A stretch of 64,000 nucleotides of DNA from Chrysophaeum taylorii. Lineage: Eukaryota; Sar; Pelagophyceae; Pelagomonadales; Pelagomonadaceae. The translations under genes and the position numbers were made by a program. This document shows, one piece after another, positions 1-10,844 of the stretch (position 1 is the first letter of the stretch; every line of letters begins with the position of its first letter). The stretch is from positions 124,001 to 188,000 of the forward strand of contig JAQMWT010000318.1 in assembly GCA_029834535.1 (NCBI GenBank). The letters run 5' to 3'. The notes under the pieces were generated by a model that was not told the origin of the DNA, did not search any database, and saw nothing but the letters and a program-made list of their open reading frames with translations.

Positions 1-420
1 TTGGGACTCGTGATCGAGGGCCTCGCAGATGATGTTGAGTCGCGCACGGACGATGTTCGAAATGATCTTCTGCGCGACCTCGAGCATCATGATCCCGCGG
101 TAGTTGCCCGGCAGGGAGAGGTCCCCCTTCTTGGGGAGAATCCCGAGGAGGCCTACGTCCCACTCGGCCGGCTGGACTTCGGACTCCCAGAACTCGAGGA
201 CTACACGCTCCAACAGCGGGAGCGTGCGAGCGTCGGTGGCGAGCGCCTTCCAGACCTCCGCGCGCTGGCCCGATTCGCCGGGCGCGGTGCAGTTCAGCTG
301 ACCAACGGCCCGTTTTATCTCCTCCTGCGTCGGTGGTTCCCCGAGTTCCGGACGGATCGGCAACTGGTCAACGTCGTTGATCACGGTGGGGTCGTAGCGA
401 GCTTGTCGACTGTAGAGCTG
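1..420 (-). pseudogene. LINE reverse transcriptase, N-terminal part
   Basis: The minus strand reads a segment with VFKAHFKQLY, then EEIKRAVGQLN, and near the window edge LGILPKKGD followed by NYRGIMMLEVAQKIISNIV. These correspond to the fingers region of LINE reverse transcriptases (motif 1 and the N-Y-R-P-I-like motif). The catalytic YADD box would lie beyond base 1 and is not in this window. The neighbouring upstream domain on the same strand is the endonuclease. Confidence 0.8.
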
Positions 421-1149
421 CTTGAAGTGCGCCTTGAACACGTCGGCGTTCTCCTGTGGCGACGAGCACCTGCTACCGTCGGCCCTCGTCATCTGTACCT
501 GCCTAGCCAATGTGGTCTTCGTGAGACCGCGTCGGAGCCGTCCGACCGTGTTCCAGTATTTCGAGGTGCCGCCGAGCGACTCGCTTCCCGCGTTGAGTCC
601 GTCGCACAGACGAGTAATCCATCGCTCTTTCGCCCGTGCTACGGCCTTCGCGAGCCGCGACTTGATCGCCCGAAGGTCGTCGAGGATCGTGGACGCCGAG
701 CGAAGACGGCGCCGGGCACCGAGCGAGAGCACAAACGCGTGGAGGGAGTTGCGTCGCTCGATCAGAGGCTGGAGCTCTTCCGCCGCGTCCTCAAACCATC
801 CGGGTCGGAGGCGTCGGATCTTCGGCAGTAAGGCGTCAGAGGCCGAGGCCGCCGCCCGCGCAAGGCGGGAGTACGGCGAGGACGGCGAGCCCTGGTCGGC
901 GTCGGGTACCTCGTCCGTGGCGTCGGTCGGTGCGTCGTCGGTCGCGTTGTCATGTGACCCACGGCCCAAGCCGAAGATGTCGAGCACTTTCGAGCACCAC
1001 CGGCGCCGGAATCCGAAGCGCGTGCTTTCTGAGCGCAGGGGAGCGTAGTCGAGGCGCGCCAGAGAGGGCCGTGTGCCAGGAGGCCGTGCGAGGCGGACTT
1101 TGACGCGCAGGATGCACTTGAGAGCGCGGTGGTCCGAGTCCACGAGGCT

Positions 1150-1965
1150 GCTGGTCAAACCCACATCAGCGAACCGGTGCACGTCGCGCCGCCGTGAGAT
1201 CATGTGATCGAGCTGGTACGTTTTCCAGGAGCGCGGGTGCAGCCACGACGCGTAGGCGCGCTTGCGGAAGAACGTGCCGACCGACGCCAGACGCCGTGTT
1301 GCGAGGAACGTGTGGGGACGGCGGCCAGCGTTGTTGACGTAAGGCGCCCCGTAGGGCCCACAGGGGCCGTCGACGACGTACTTGGAGCGCACGCCGAGAG
1401 CCGCGTTCCCGTCCATCCCCAGGACGAGGATGTCGTCCGGCCGCCGCGTTTGAAGCGCAAGGTGTCAATGTCGTCGAAGAACGCGTCCCACTTCTCGTCA
1501 GGCGCGGTTCCGACTGGAGCGTAAGCGCTCATGACGAAGAGGCCGAGGTCTCGATCGTCATCGTCCTGGACATGGAGTCGCAGCGCAATAACTCGCGCGG
1601 ATAACGGTGCTGCCGCTCGCGTGCCACGCCTGTTGCGCCGCAGGGGACAGCACCACGGCCACACCCTGGCTGCCGCGGGAAGACTGCTCGGAGGCTGCCA
1701 AACCGGAACAAACAGCGACGTAGTCGTGTCGCTCGAGCGACTCGTTGCCGGTGAGCCACGTCTCCTGCAACGTGGCCGCGAAGATGTCCCGCCGCCGTAA
1801 AGATGCGAACAACTCTTCCTTCTTCTCGTCGCGTCGCAGACCGCGAACGTTTTGGTCCACGAATAATCGACCCGTCCGTCGCGTTCTACCCAACAACCGA
1901 GCGAACCCCATCCCAGCGCAGACTTTCCGGGTGCTAACCGGCCAGCCCGGGAGGCGGGCAGGCAC
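1150..1965 (-). pseudogene. LINE endonuclease (EEP/APE-like) domain, frameshifted
   Basis: On the minus strand the early part contains NVRGL, then LQETW (catalytic glutamate motif) and GVAVVLS. It continues with LFVMSAYAP, GMDGNAALG, HPRSWKTYQLDH and finally DSDHRALKC, which carries the catalytic Asp-His pair. The order and spacing fit the endonuclease/exonuclease/phosphatase fold that nicks target DNA in LINE retrotransposition. The motifs fall in different frames: LQETW, the SAYAP segment and the GMDGNA segment cannot be read in one frame. At least two or three frameshifts are therefore present. Catalytic residues remain recognisable, so decay is moderate. Confidence 0.82.
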
Positions 1966-2008
1966 CGTCTCACTCCGGGACGGCCGGGGCCGCCGCAGGG
2001 AGCAAGTA

Positions 2009-2534
2009 TTACTCCTCCTTTACCTATTTTACTTTACCTTTACTTGTCTGCGTTGCGTTCCGGGACCCCGCGTGCGACGGCCAGGCGCCTGCGTGCCTAT
2101 GAACCAGTACGGCCGGTGTCGCAACACGCTTAGGATTTAAGGGGGAGGGCGACCTCAATTCCCCAGCCCGAGCAGCAGCAGCAGCAGCAAAAAAAAAAAT
2201 CGGCGATTTCGACGTGGACTTCGAACGCGCCTTCGTGAAGTGGGTCTAGTACGCTCGCAGCATCGAGATTGGCTCGAGGAGTTTATTTTCTCTAAACATC
2301 AACAAGCTCTTGGACGTGATGATGCTGCTCACCAACAGTCGGCAAGCTCTACGCGCGATTCGAAAAGGTAACCAGGACTGCGGCTCCCTTCCAGACATCA
2401 TGGCACGAGGCTCGAAGGGCAATCCAATATCGGCGCGCTCGCGCATCATCTCAGCTGCCAGCTTATCGTCGTCATGACTGAGGTGTTGCAACACCCTCCT
2501 CTCGGAGCTGGACATGATTGTGACCCTAAGGAGT

Positions 2535-2587
<53 letters not shown>

Positions 2588-3084
2588 TTTATTTAAGTGG
2601 GCTCGCGACAAGTCCTCAAGAAGTTCGAGTTCAAGTCCGAGACCATTTCCCTCTAAGAAAAAAAAAAAAAGGAGACGAGACGATGAACGACGACGATTAA
2701 CCATAAAAAGCGAGTCCCGCTCATCCCGTAGTGCACCGTCCCTGCACGAGGTTGGGGCTGGAATAGAAATACGGCAAAATTAAAAAATTTTGAGCCCGAA
2801 CAACACAACCTTTATCTTTACCTTTACGCGGCACCCCCGGCTGTAAAAAATGCCCGACTTTTACTTTACAAATAATCACTTTTCTCAAAAATGTGTGGTA
2901 AGTAATGCTCGTCGCATTACTAAACTGATTTAGTAAACGCACAACGCCGCAAGGAAGGTTAAAACTACTCGAGGGGTTAATTTATTAACCCATCTTTTTT
3001 TTTTGGGGGGAACGTCGCCCCTTGATCCGATACACCGCACTATCATCATTTCTAGGCCTCAAAACATGGAGGACAGAATGTGCG
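2009..3084. other. Intergenic stretch with simple repeats
   Basis: No gene is recognised. The stretch holds a short CAG run followed by poly-A near 2173-2200, an 89-codon minus-strand ORF (2246-2515) without recognisable features, a TTTA microsatellite and a short poly-A run near 2660. The ORF could be a decayed transposon piece. Confidence 0.5.
2534..2595. repeat. TTTA microsatellite
   Basis: About fifteen tandem copies of a TTTA unit with one interruption near the right end. Confidence 0.97.
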
Positions 3085-3290
3085 AGGAAGAATTTGGTGC
3101 CACAGACAGACTATATACGGCTTTTAGAGATAGAAAATTTGATTTAGGGTAAGTACCCCACTATCCTAGGGTTAGCTCTTCTATTCTAGCACCTTTTAAT
3201 TCAGAAAAACGCTGCTGTGTTATTCCTCGTCGTTAGAGCAGAGGACGAGGGCAGACTACCACTGCACTCCCTCTGCTGAAGGGTTACACA
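3085..3290 (+). mobile_element. LTR fragment (Copia-type fossil), apparently solo
   Basis: This fossil piece shares an ordered set of blocks with the LTR regions at about 6940-7130 and 42955-43170: a GAGATAGAAAATT-type block, a block ending in a TCGTTAGAG-type motif, and a purine/pyrimidine block before the leader. No coding part is attached on either side. It is diverged from both other copies, which suggests an old insertion. Confidence 0.55.
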
Positions 3291-3577
3291 GTTGAAATTG
3301 CTGTTCTCTAGTTATCAAACAAACCGCAATTTCACACGCCTCTACAGTACACTTTTCGGTTTACACCGAGGTGTTCAAGCTGACATCGATGCCTTGCACA
3401 ACTTGGTCTCGAAGTGTTCCTCAAACTTGGAGTTCACCAGTACAAATCGGCACGTCACCCCCAAAATTTTATCCCGATGCATTATCCTTACTCTACGACA
3501 AGATCCCTGACACCTATGACGGCTTTATCGAACGTCTCAATTCCAAAGTTTACGAGCGCAATTCAAACAAGGGTTCG

Positions 3578-3860
3578 GTCAAGTTTGATCAAAAAGTTTG
3601 TTGGTCAATTTCTTTAAAGTTTGATCAATTTGATGTGTATGTTTGTGGAAAAATTCACAAGTTTTTGGTCACTTCAGCTGAACTTTGATCAGTTAAGTTT
3701 GGTCACTCCTCCGAGGTTTTTTTGTTGCATGAAGTTTGATCAATCGACCCTTCAAGTTTGATTAATGACCTTCTTGTAAGTTTGGTCAACAAGTTTTTTG
3801 ATCACGACTCCTCAAACTTCCATAGTATCAATGACCAAACTTTGGCTTTTACAATCAAAC
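3578..3860. repeat. AAGTTTGATCA motif array, left end
   Basis: About ten spaced copies of AAGTTTGATCA and variants (TTTGGTCA, inverted TGATCAAAC) lie within 280 bases, spaced irregularly by 10-40 bases. The core TGATCA is a palindrome, so each site has a symmetric centre. Confidence 0.8.
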
Positions 3861-4834
3861 TTAAGGAGGAGGGAGGCTTTTTTAAGGGGGCGCGTGAGCG
3901 GCGCTTTTGGTTTTGCGACGAAAATAATGCTTTTAAAAACGAACGAGAGAGGTAGGTGGTGCAGCCACGCAGAATCTACTATCGTGGCGTTACACGCGCG
4001 GCAGCATGGGCACCCCCCCATGACCGCCCGCCTTAGAAGGAGATCCATCCTAAGACAGCGCGGCGACGATACGCGCAAGGAGAGCGGGCAGCGGCCTCGA
4101 GAGCAGATTTTCCCCACGGCTTGGCGTACTTAAGCTGGGCCCATTCTCGTACCTTCCATCGTTCGTACAAGCCACCCAAACCGCGACTCACCGCGGTGGT
4201 GGTGTTGCCGTGGTCGTACGCCATTCTTCAGCAACATGCAGAGACATCGGACACCAGACTTATTACATGGTCTGCGCGAGACGGACGGATCACCCCATTC
4301 TCAAAATCTGAGAGGGAGAGCGTCTTTGATAATCGAATCGGGGTCGAGTTAAAACGCAAAACTCGACGACGACCTCGAGAAGAAACTGCGCGAGCAATGC
4401 CCCTGGAGGGAGGGAGGGAGCACCCGATGATTGTAGTCCCACACTTGCGCGAGACCGTACAGGACCACGTTCAGGAGTTCCTCACCGTCGCGTACCCGAT
4501 CCAGAGTTCAATAGCTGTCCAGCTTGGACAACAGGGGACGGGCAACGCGAACACGTGCCGTTACGCCTGCATAAACAACTCGCACGACCGTAACTGAACA
4601 CCTCCTTATCCTCCTCCTCCTCGCGCATTTCGACAACCCCGCCCCGCCGCAAGATCTCCCCGGGAGCTGCTGCTGCACCGTCGAGCACTGTACGAGAAAG
4701 TCTCGGCAAATACAAAAGCTGCGGCGCGAAGGCACGTCAAGACGTCAGCAACCTTGCTCCGGAAGAGATCGCTGACACCACCCCTGTGTAATTCTAACCC
4801 AGTCATCATCATCAGTACGAGTCTCAAATATGAC

Positions 4835-5035
4835 AAGTTTGATATGCTAGTTCGAAAGTTGATCACACCAAATTGAATTCGGTTTGATCACGAAAAAGCT
4901 ACAAGTTTTGTCACTTGTATGCAAGTTTGATTATTGAAGTTTGATGATCACAAAGTCGCAAGTTTGGTCACAAAGTTTGATCAACGATATTATTACCAAG
5001 TTTGGTCACACAGCCTCCAAGTTTGACCATACACA
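4835..5035. repeat. AAGTTTGATCA motif array, central
   Basis: About nine copies of AAGTTTGATCA or AAGTTTGGTCA in 200 bases. The same cluster occurs in the second copy at about 36875-37070. Confidence 0.75.
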
Positions 5036-5312
5036 CGCATCAACGTGCGAACACTCGCAGAACAACATCCACAATCAAGGCCTGCGCAAGACAGCGTTGA
5101 TACCGCGCAATTTTTTGGTCGCCCAAGATTATTCGGATGCGCCTTATAAGTTCGATGTTTATGACAGACTACAGCGAACGACCCCGGTTCGCCATCTCGT
5201 GCCTTTAATAGCGGATGACATTGTGGCAAACGCATATGCCGAGAAGAGGCGCCCGACGTGCCCTCCATAAAGCCCTTGATGAGGACCGACACGGCCTCGC
5301 TCGCGGAAGTGC

Positions 5313-5366
5313 TTCGCGCGAAATCTGGATTTCGCGCGAAATCTGGATTTCGCGCGAAATCTGGAT
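5313..5366. repeat. Three perfect tandem 18-bp units
   Basis: The unit TTCGCGCGAAATCTGGAT occurs three times head to tail and contains the palindrome TTCGCGCGAA. The tract lies at the right end of about 230 bases that are absent from the second element copy near 37190, so it belongs to a copy-specific insertion. Confidence 0.9.
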
Positions 5367-5468
5367 CTTTTTTTGTCGGCACGAAGGTTCTGAGGAGGGG
5401 TGCTTTTTTTTCATCACGCGCAACGATATTGTCTGCTCGCACATCACAACGAGCAGCACGCACGCACA

Positions 5469-5476
5469 TATAAAAG
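5469..5476 (+). promoter_or_regulatory. TATA-box-like sequence before a small conserved ORF
   Basis: TATAAAAG lies about 70 bases before an ATG (near 5541) opening a short frame whose first residues (MLLYAPSKNLPPVSTEHQ) are the same in the second element copy. In the second copy the box is altered to an A-rich form. A promoter role is an inference from position only. Confidence 0.3.
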
Positions 5477-6090
5477 CTGCTGCAGCCTTGTAGTATCTTG
5501 CAATTGAACGATACAATGGTGTTGCGCTGTTGTTGTTAACCATGTTGTTGTACGCGCCGTCTAAAAACTTGCCGCCGGTGTCGACCGAACATCAGATGCT
5601 GCTGCCAGTCGGGCTCGCGAACACGCATGCTGAACTTGGCATTGTTCGGCTAGGTTGAGTAAAGTGGACTACCCTCGTATTTTTTGCACGCTCAGAGCTG
5701 CGACAGCGTACGCGGCGATCTCTCATAGTCCTTTACCTTCGTCTCAGGACACGCGAATTTTTTTGTTTTCTTTTCTCGGCGTCGCGGTCAACCGACGTCG
5801 GCGTGTTTAACACCACCACGCGACCCGAGCGACGACGAAACCCGCATCGATACCGTCCTCCTCGTCGTTCGTTTCGAAGTTGAAGGACGCTCCGGAGTCA
5901 GTCACAGCGCGACGACACGCAGAACCGCTTGATCACGGAGGCGGCCATTGTTTTGTCAGTGGACCCTTGCGTTTGCTCTCTGAAAGTATACAAGTTTAGC
6001 CAAACTTAAGTGACCACAAAACTTGTTGAGGGTTTATGGTGATCAAGCTCATACGCTGGTCGCAAACTTGACTTTTTCCCTTCAAAACAT

Positions 6091-6832
6091 GATCTTGCCG
6101 TCAGGAATGGAAAACAATCTCAAACTAGCCAAATATGTGGAAACCACACGACTTGCCGTTACCGCAGTGCAGCCTTTGAACTATCACGTCATCCATCGCG
6201 CCAGTACGACCCCGACATATGAATTCCCCAAACAAAAACCCCTACTCAGGGCCCTCGATTTTCCCGAAAACAAGAACCAAACGCACCGGCAAATCCCCAC
6301 CCCGTGAGGGTCACTTCAACCCCAAAAGTTTTTGGCTCTTCAACAACTAACCCAAGATAACGACCCCAACAATATTTTCAATACTAACCCTAGCCCAAAC
6401 TTACCTTTCGGCGCTCCCTCTACCAAATCTCTCTACCCCTACACCCACTCGACCCTTGCTCCGCTGCTTCTCGCGTTGTGCATCCCTCTTACCGCCTTCT
6501 TCGGCCTCAGAAAACCAGACCTCAGATACTCTTGCTTGTCCGTTATTTCAACTGCATATCTATAGTTTGCCTGAGGCGCATCTCACCGCGCACTCACCTC
6601 AATACGTTCACTCTACGCCACGGGAGCGTGATTACCTTCGCTTCGACAACTTGCGCGGCATTATCTATGATTCGGGTGCCAAACTCAACCTCTTCCATTC
6701 TCCTACTCACTTGGACAACACCCGTCTACACAACAATGAATCAGCAATTGGTGTTGGATCAGTATCTGGCTCTGGTTGTGGTACGGCAGCATTACCCACA
6801 TATGTTGTACAATCGTGGTCTTTAAAGGTCGA
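6091..6832 (+). mobile_element. Copia-type fossil fragment with protease-like segment
   Basis: Fossil retrotransposon body, broken. Near 6650-6800 it keeps a segment resembling a retropepsin (a DSGA motif followed by a glycine-rich IGVGSVSGSG strand). It ends in the same short 3' motif, GTCGACTGCTAAGAGG, that precedes the LTR in the other copies of this family. Reverse transcriptase and RNase H are missing between the two, so most of the body is gone. Confidence 0.55.
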
Positions 6833-7150
6833 CTGCTAAGAGGTGTGTGTGTGTGTGGGGCATGAAGGATGTGGGTGGTTTTGTGGGGTAGGAGGGAGGT
6901 GCCTGACGTCGTGGTCTACCCACTCCCCCCCCCCCCGAGAGATAGAAAATTTCTCTATCTAGGGTCATTATTCTTTAATTCTAACACCCAAAACCCACAA
7001 CAAACCAATCACCGTGCTGCTCTTTGTGTCGTTAGAGACAGGACATTAGGAGCAGCAGCACTACCGCTGCCATCATTCTCTACCAGAGACGCAGTGATAT
7101 TTGCGCTTCTCTAGGTAGCGGTACTGGTAGAGAAACGTCCCTCCAAACGA
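6833..7150 (+). mobile_element. LTR remnant of Copia-type fossil
   Basis: Starts right after the purine-rich GCTAAGAGG motif and shares several blocks with 42790-43320. As in that locus, a pol-type remnant lies on its left and a gag-like body on its right. Confidence 0.5.
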
Positions 7151-8560
7151 CATACTCGAACTTAGTTCGACGATCTCAAAGCTCAGCAAGCCGCTTCTTC
7201 TTAGCTGAGCTCGCCGCCGGAAAGTCTGCCATCAATATGCTCGCCGCCGACATCAAAGCCATGGATAATGCAACTCGTTCAAGACGAGCGACTTGATTCC
7301 ACACCCGCCGTTCGTACGGGCGGGCGACCCCCCCCCCCTCAAAAGCCCTCGAAGTTAAGTTGTGATAATCACAATGGTCACTCCCCCCTTTGCTGCCCAA
7401 CACGTTCTCGAACACGGACATTAACCGGGTGTCCAAACCCACACGTCAAAATCTCGACCGCCAAAAATCCGGACCCTAACATCCGTTGCTCCACGACCTG
7501 TCACGACTCCACCACCCACTTTCGTTGCCCCCATCACTCCACCTGGAGCTTCCTTTCCTCACCACCACTTCATCTAGTCCACCTTTTTCCACCCATTCGC
7601 AACGATACTCCTTTCCGCACGATCGTGCCACCTACGGGTGAAATGGCCCAGACACTATCACGCTCCAGTCGTCCCTCAATTCGCGGACCCAATCATCTCC
7701 CGAAGACCCACATCCCCGCGATTTTCAGCGAAGCGCGAAACTACGACCCTCCTACTGTCACCATACCACAATCACCTTCCTTTCCATGCACCTTCGTCTG
7801 CGCTCCATGGCTGCCACGCAGGCCGCACTCCGCTCCAATAACAACGAGTTGGCCGCCACCACCAAGGCCCCTCAAAGACTGCGCTTTTGCCTCCACCACC
7901 GCCAACCTCGCCACCCAAGCCGCCGACGAGTTGTGTGTGGTTGGTCTCCAACCAAGTCGAACTCCGTCTCAAAGACACCCAGCAGCTCCAGGCACTCGAA
8001 ATTATAATTGCCCGCGCTGACACTCTCGCAGCAAAACCCTCGAAAATTCTCCACATAGCATGATGCTTCGCGCCTTCACCACCCTCCTTTCTTCTCCACC
8101 CATCATCCGATTCCGAGCCCGCCTTCCCCAGATGCCTCTATCCCGCGCCACCACCGTCACCACCACGGATGCCCTGGACCTCCGCCTGTTTCTCCGCCTT
8201 TCATATCATATCATATCACCCCAGCGATCTCCACCTTTGCTGCCACGTCACACCTTGACGACAACTCGTGTGCCTCTTTGTTTGCACACGCCCGCCGAAA
8301 CCTTGGCCATCTGGTTCATACCACCTCGACCATACCCGCGCGTTCGAACGTCCATCGGGCGACGTGCTTCAAGGGCAAAAGTAAGTAACAACAACAACAA
8401 GCGACTACGAGTCGACTACTTCCGAAATGGCCAAAGACAGCGCTATAGTCACGACCGCAACGTTGCGCACTAGGCTTTTGGGCACAACGGCCAAGGTAGC
8501 AGCTTGGATGACGGCTATATATCTTGTCCCCGCAGGCGACAGACAATCAACGGCTGCAAC
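7151..8560 (+). mobile_element. Decayed gag-like body of LTR fossil
   Basis: A diverged copy of the stretch at 43384-45500. It has the same proline- and histidine-rich low-complexity character, the same helical alanine/leucine-rich central part (near 7790-8030), and the same GGGCACAACGGCC-type block near its end (about 8480). It is broken in many places and looks clearly older than the 43.4 kb copy. No reverse transcriptase follows it. Confidence 0.5.
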
Positions 8561-9466
8561 AACGACACGATCATCGCGCTTGAGGCTCAATCATAACATC
8601 GTCCCATCGAGACCGTCGTCCGATGATTAGGAGAAGATAAGCGCCGACACGACATAAGTAGGCACGCGAAACAACAAGATGCGGAGGTAGGTCGACGATC
8701 TCTAAGGCGGTGTTCTTTCTGTAGGCCTCATTTTCGTCTTTGATCCGCTCGAGGTCTTCGCGCGAGAAAGAATAATTACCTATAGGACGAAGAACGACGC
8801 AAGACTGCTTCGGACGTCTTGCGGTTGTTTTTTCTCGCCGGCTCGTGGCGAGCGACGGCGGCGCGGCTCGGGACGACGAGACGAACCGTACGGAGGTCGC
8901 GGGAGACCGGGAGACCGGGAGACCACGAGACCACGAGACCACGAGACCACGAGACCACGAGACCACGAGACCACGAGACCACGAGACCACGAGACCACGA
9001 GACCACGAGACCACGAGACCACTCGCTTGCGCTCCGCCACGCCCAAGGCAAATAGAGACGCCTACTTTCCTCACATCCCCTTTGCTATTGAACAAGTAGC
9101 GACGGAGGAAGGAACCTCGGCTCGCGGTCGGTCGACATCTAGAGAGAGAGGGGAGCGTCAAAGTCCAAGGCCCGAGTCGGTCCTAAACCGTCGAACATAA
9201 CGAGCGTAGTTCCCACATCTTGTTGATATTCTGTACGGTCTCTTCGTTCGTTCAAAAGGCCTCGGACTTACTTGGGCAAGTGCTTGACTTTTCTAGGTCG
9301 CGCTGAGCGAGCGCCTTGATCTTATCGATGAAGAAAAAGGTGTTGACGATTCTGCTGAAAGGCAGAGCGCAACCAACCATGAATTTTGGTGATCTTCTCG
9401 TTGATAAGTTTGGTACGGCACGTATCACACCTGTCATTAACCTCGGTGACTCTAGCTTTTGCTTCG
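8561..9466. other. Transposon-debris interval with one minisatellite
   Basis: No gene is firmly supported. A minus-strand frame (8571-9161) runs through the 9-bp minisatellite and ends in a segment with LRPIGNYSFSREDLERIKDE. The LRPIGN(Y/F)SF part recurs on the minus strand near 52612-52660, so it is a dispersed relic. The interval 9230-9460 shows nothing recognisable. Confidence 0.4.
8902..9022. repeat. 9-bp minisatellite (GAGACCACG)n
   Basis: About twelve tandem copies of GAGACCACG, preceded by two or three degenerate GGGAGACC copies. The unit is a multiple of three, so frames stay open through it and give spurious repetitive proteins on both strands. Confidence 0.97.
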
Positions 9467-10474
9467 ACAAGTGCAGGCCAGTAAGTTCACCTAGTCCCAA
9501 TCTCTAACCCCAGTAAGCTCACCTGGTCTCAGTAAGTTTCATATAAGTTCACCTGGTCAGTAAGTTCACCTAGCTCACACCAACTCCTTTGAGCTCGAAC
9601 TCCTTTGAGCTCGTCGCTCTCGCCCCCGCCAATCTAAGCTGCTTCGATCCGCACGCGCCGCCAACCTTTGAGTGAGTTTACTCTAAAAATCCTTTGCTCT
9701 AAAACCCCAGTATGTTCACCTGGTCCCAGTTTCACCTGGTCACTCAGTTCACCTAGTCCCAATCTCAAACCCCAGTAAGTTCACGTGGTCCCAGTAAGTT
9801 TGTTGATAGTTTGGCGTAGGCGGGCCTTAAGGGATACAGGTTGGAGGAGCCTCGGTGACAACGACACGATCGATCATGTATCTGGTACCGTTGCAGTGGC
9901 CGTGCGACGGGTCGAGGTTTCGAAGACCTTAAGCTCGCGCTCAAAGTCAGCATCCCGTTGGTTGTCAGGGAGTTGAAAACTCTACTGTAAAGAGCGAGGC
10001 GTCGTCTTCCGACCCAGCCTAGTCAGCCGAAAAGAACTCCGACGCCTCGTCTCCGGGAAAAAAAGGCCGCGGTCATGCGCGCGTTGTCAGCATCGACAAC
10101 ATCGTTTCGACGGGGCGTGAGAATGGCGCGCTGGCTAAAAGAGCCGCCGCGGGTCGTGGACTTCCGACCCAGCCTAGTCAGCCGAAAAGAACTCCGACGC
10201 CTCGTCTCCGGGAAAAAAAGGCCGCGGTCATGCGCGCGTTGTCAGCATCGACAACATCGTTTCGACGGGGCGTGAGAATGGCGCGCTGGCTAAAAGAGCC
10301 GCCGCGGGTCGTGGAAATAGTCTGCGAGGTCGCCGTAGACGGCTTGGAGGATCACTGTCTGGCTCTCGCGCCTACCTGATCCTTACTCTCGCGCCTACCT
10401 GATCCTTACCCTAAATCGAGGGACAGACAGACAAACAGACAAACAGACAAACATCTGTCGATTAGTAGTTAGGA
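9467..10474 (-). mobile_element. Helitron-like unit H1 (helicase tail plus motif array)
   Basis: The minus strand runs from TCCTAACTACTAATCGACAG (10474), through a GTTT/GTCT-rich tract and a decayed helicase C-terminus (about 10400-9800), into an array of GGTGAACTTACTGG motifs ending GGCCTGCACTTG (9467). The same two ends bound the other complete units in this window, which defines the repeat. The helicase part has a direct duplication of about 170 bases: 10150-10320 repeats the block just to its left. The coding content matches the Pif1-like helicase tail of Helitrons, but no Rep/HUH domain is present. This is therefore a partial or non-autonomous unit. Confidence 0.7.
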
Positions 10475-10844
10475 CACGACTTGCGAATGAGCCGTCCCAG
10501 TCTCCGGCAACTAGCTGACGACTTGTGCTCGCGAGCGTGCACTTACTTATTAACGCCATTTGGTTGAGTGATTGCAATCTGGCAGGACGATGTGCTCAAC
10601 CCATTGAGCTGGCTTGAACTTTTTGTCCGTGCGTGCCTGCGTGCGTGCGTGCATGGAGCCGCGTGCCGCACATCTCCATTCGAACGTGCCGTCGTCGCCG
10701 CCCTTGTAAGGGCGTTGTGATCACGCAGTCGCTCGCCGAACTCCTGGGGGGGGACCGTCCCCCCCCTGAAAATGGTCACCATAACGGTCACCGGCGTGTG
10801 CAACTTCAACAGGAGGCAGCGCGAGCGTGTGGCACAGTGTGTAA
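10475..10844. other. Intergenic, no gene recognised
   Basis: Contains a short TGCG/TGCC repetitive tract near 10630-10655 and a G-run/C-run inverted pair near 10745-10765. No coding signal is seen. Confidence 0.5.

Larger units (their letters stand above)
1..2008 (-). mobile_element. Non-LTR retrotransposon (LINE), 5' part, cut by window edge
   Basis: Read on the minus strand, this block gives in order an apurinic-type endonuclease (about 1965 to 1150), a basic linker, and the start of a reverse transcriptase (about 420 to 1). This is the usual gene order of an APE-class LINE. The 5' end lies near 2008: the sequence from there to about 1850 closely matches the start of the mini-element at 59041-59457. 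Above about 2008 the similarity stops. The element continues beyond base 1, so its 3' end is not in view. Several frame changes are needed to read the domains, so this copy is probably dead. The clade is not resolved from the sequence alone. The 3' end at 61202-61763 probably belongs to the same or a related family. Confidence 0.85.
3568..6090. mobile_element. TTTGATCA-array element, copy 1
   Basis: This segment and 33333-37885 are two copies of one repeat in the same orientation. They share the same blocks in the same order, apart from transposons inserted in the second copy. Both begin with a GGTCAAGTTTGATCA block and end with a CAAACTTGAC block, giving a short inverted terminal repeat GTCAAGTTTG. 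Three clusters of the motif AAGTTTGATCA or AAGTTTGGTCA lie at about 3578-3860, 4835-5030 and 5985-6080. Subterminal motif arrays with short inverted ends are typical of cut-and-paste DNA transposons, where they serve as transposase sites. No transposase is recognised, so this is probably a non-autonomous family. The alternative is an unclassified dispersed repeat. Confidence 0.6.

Noticed and set aside
5205-5543. Minus-strand ORF with SREIQISREIQ repeats
   Set aside because: A translation of three 18-bp tandem units; it is not conserved in the second element copy.
8571-9161. 196-codon minus-strand protein with repeated SWSRGLVV
   Set aside because: The repeated part is the translation of the 9-bp minisatellite, which is open on both strands in all three frames.
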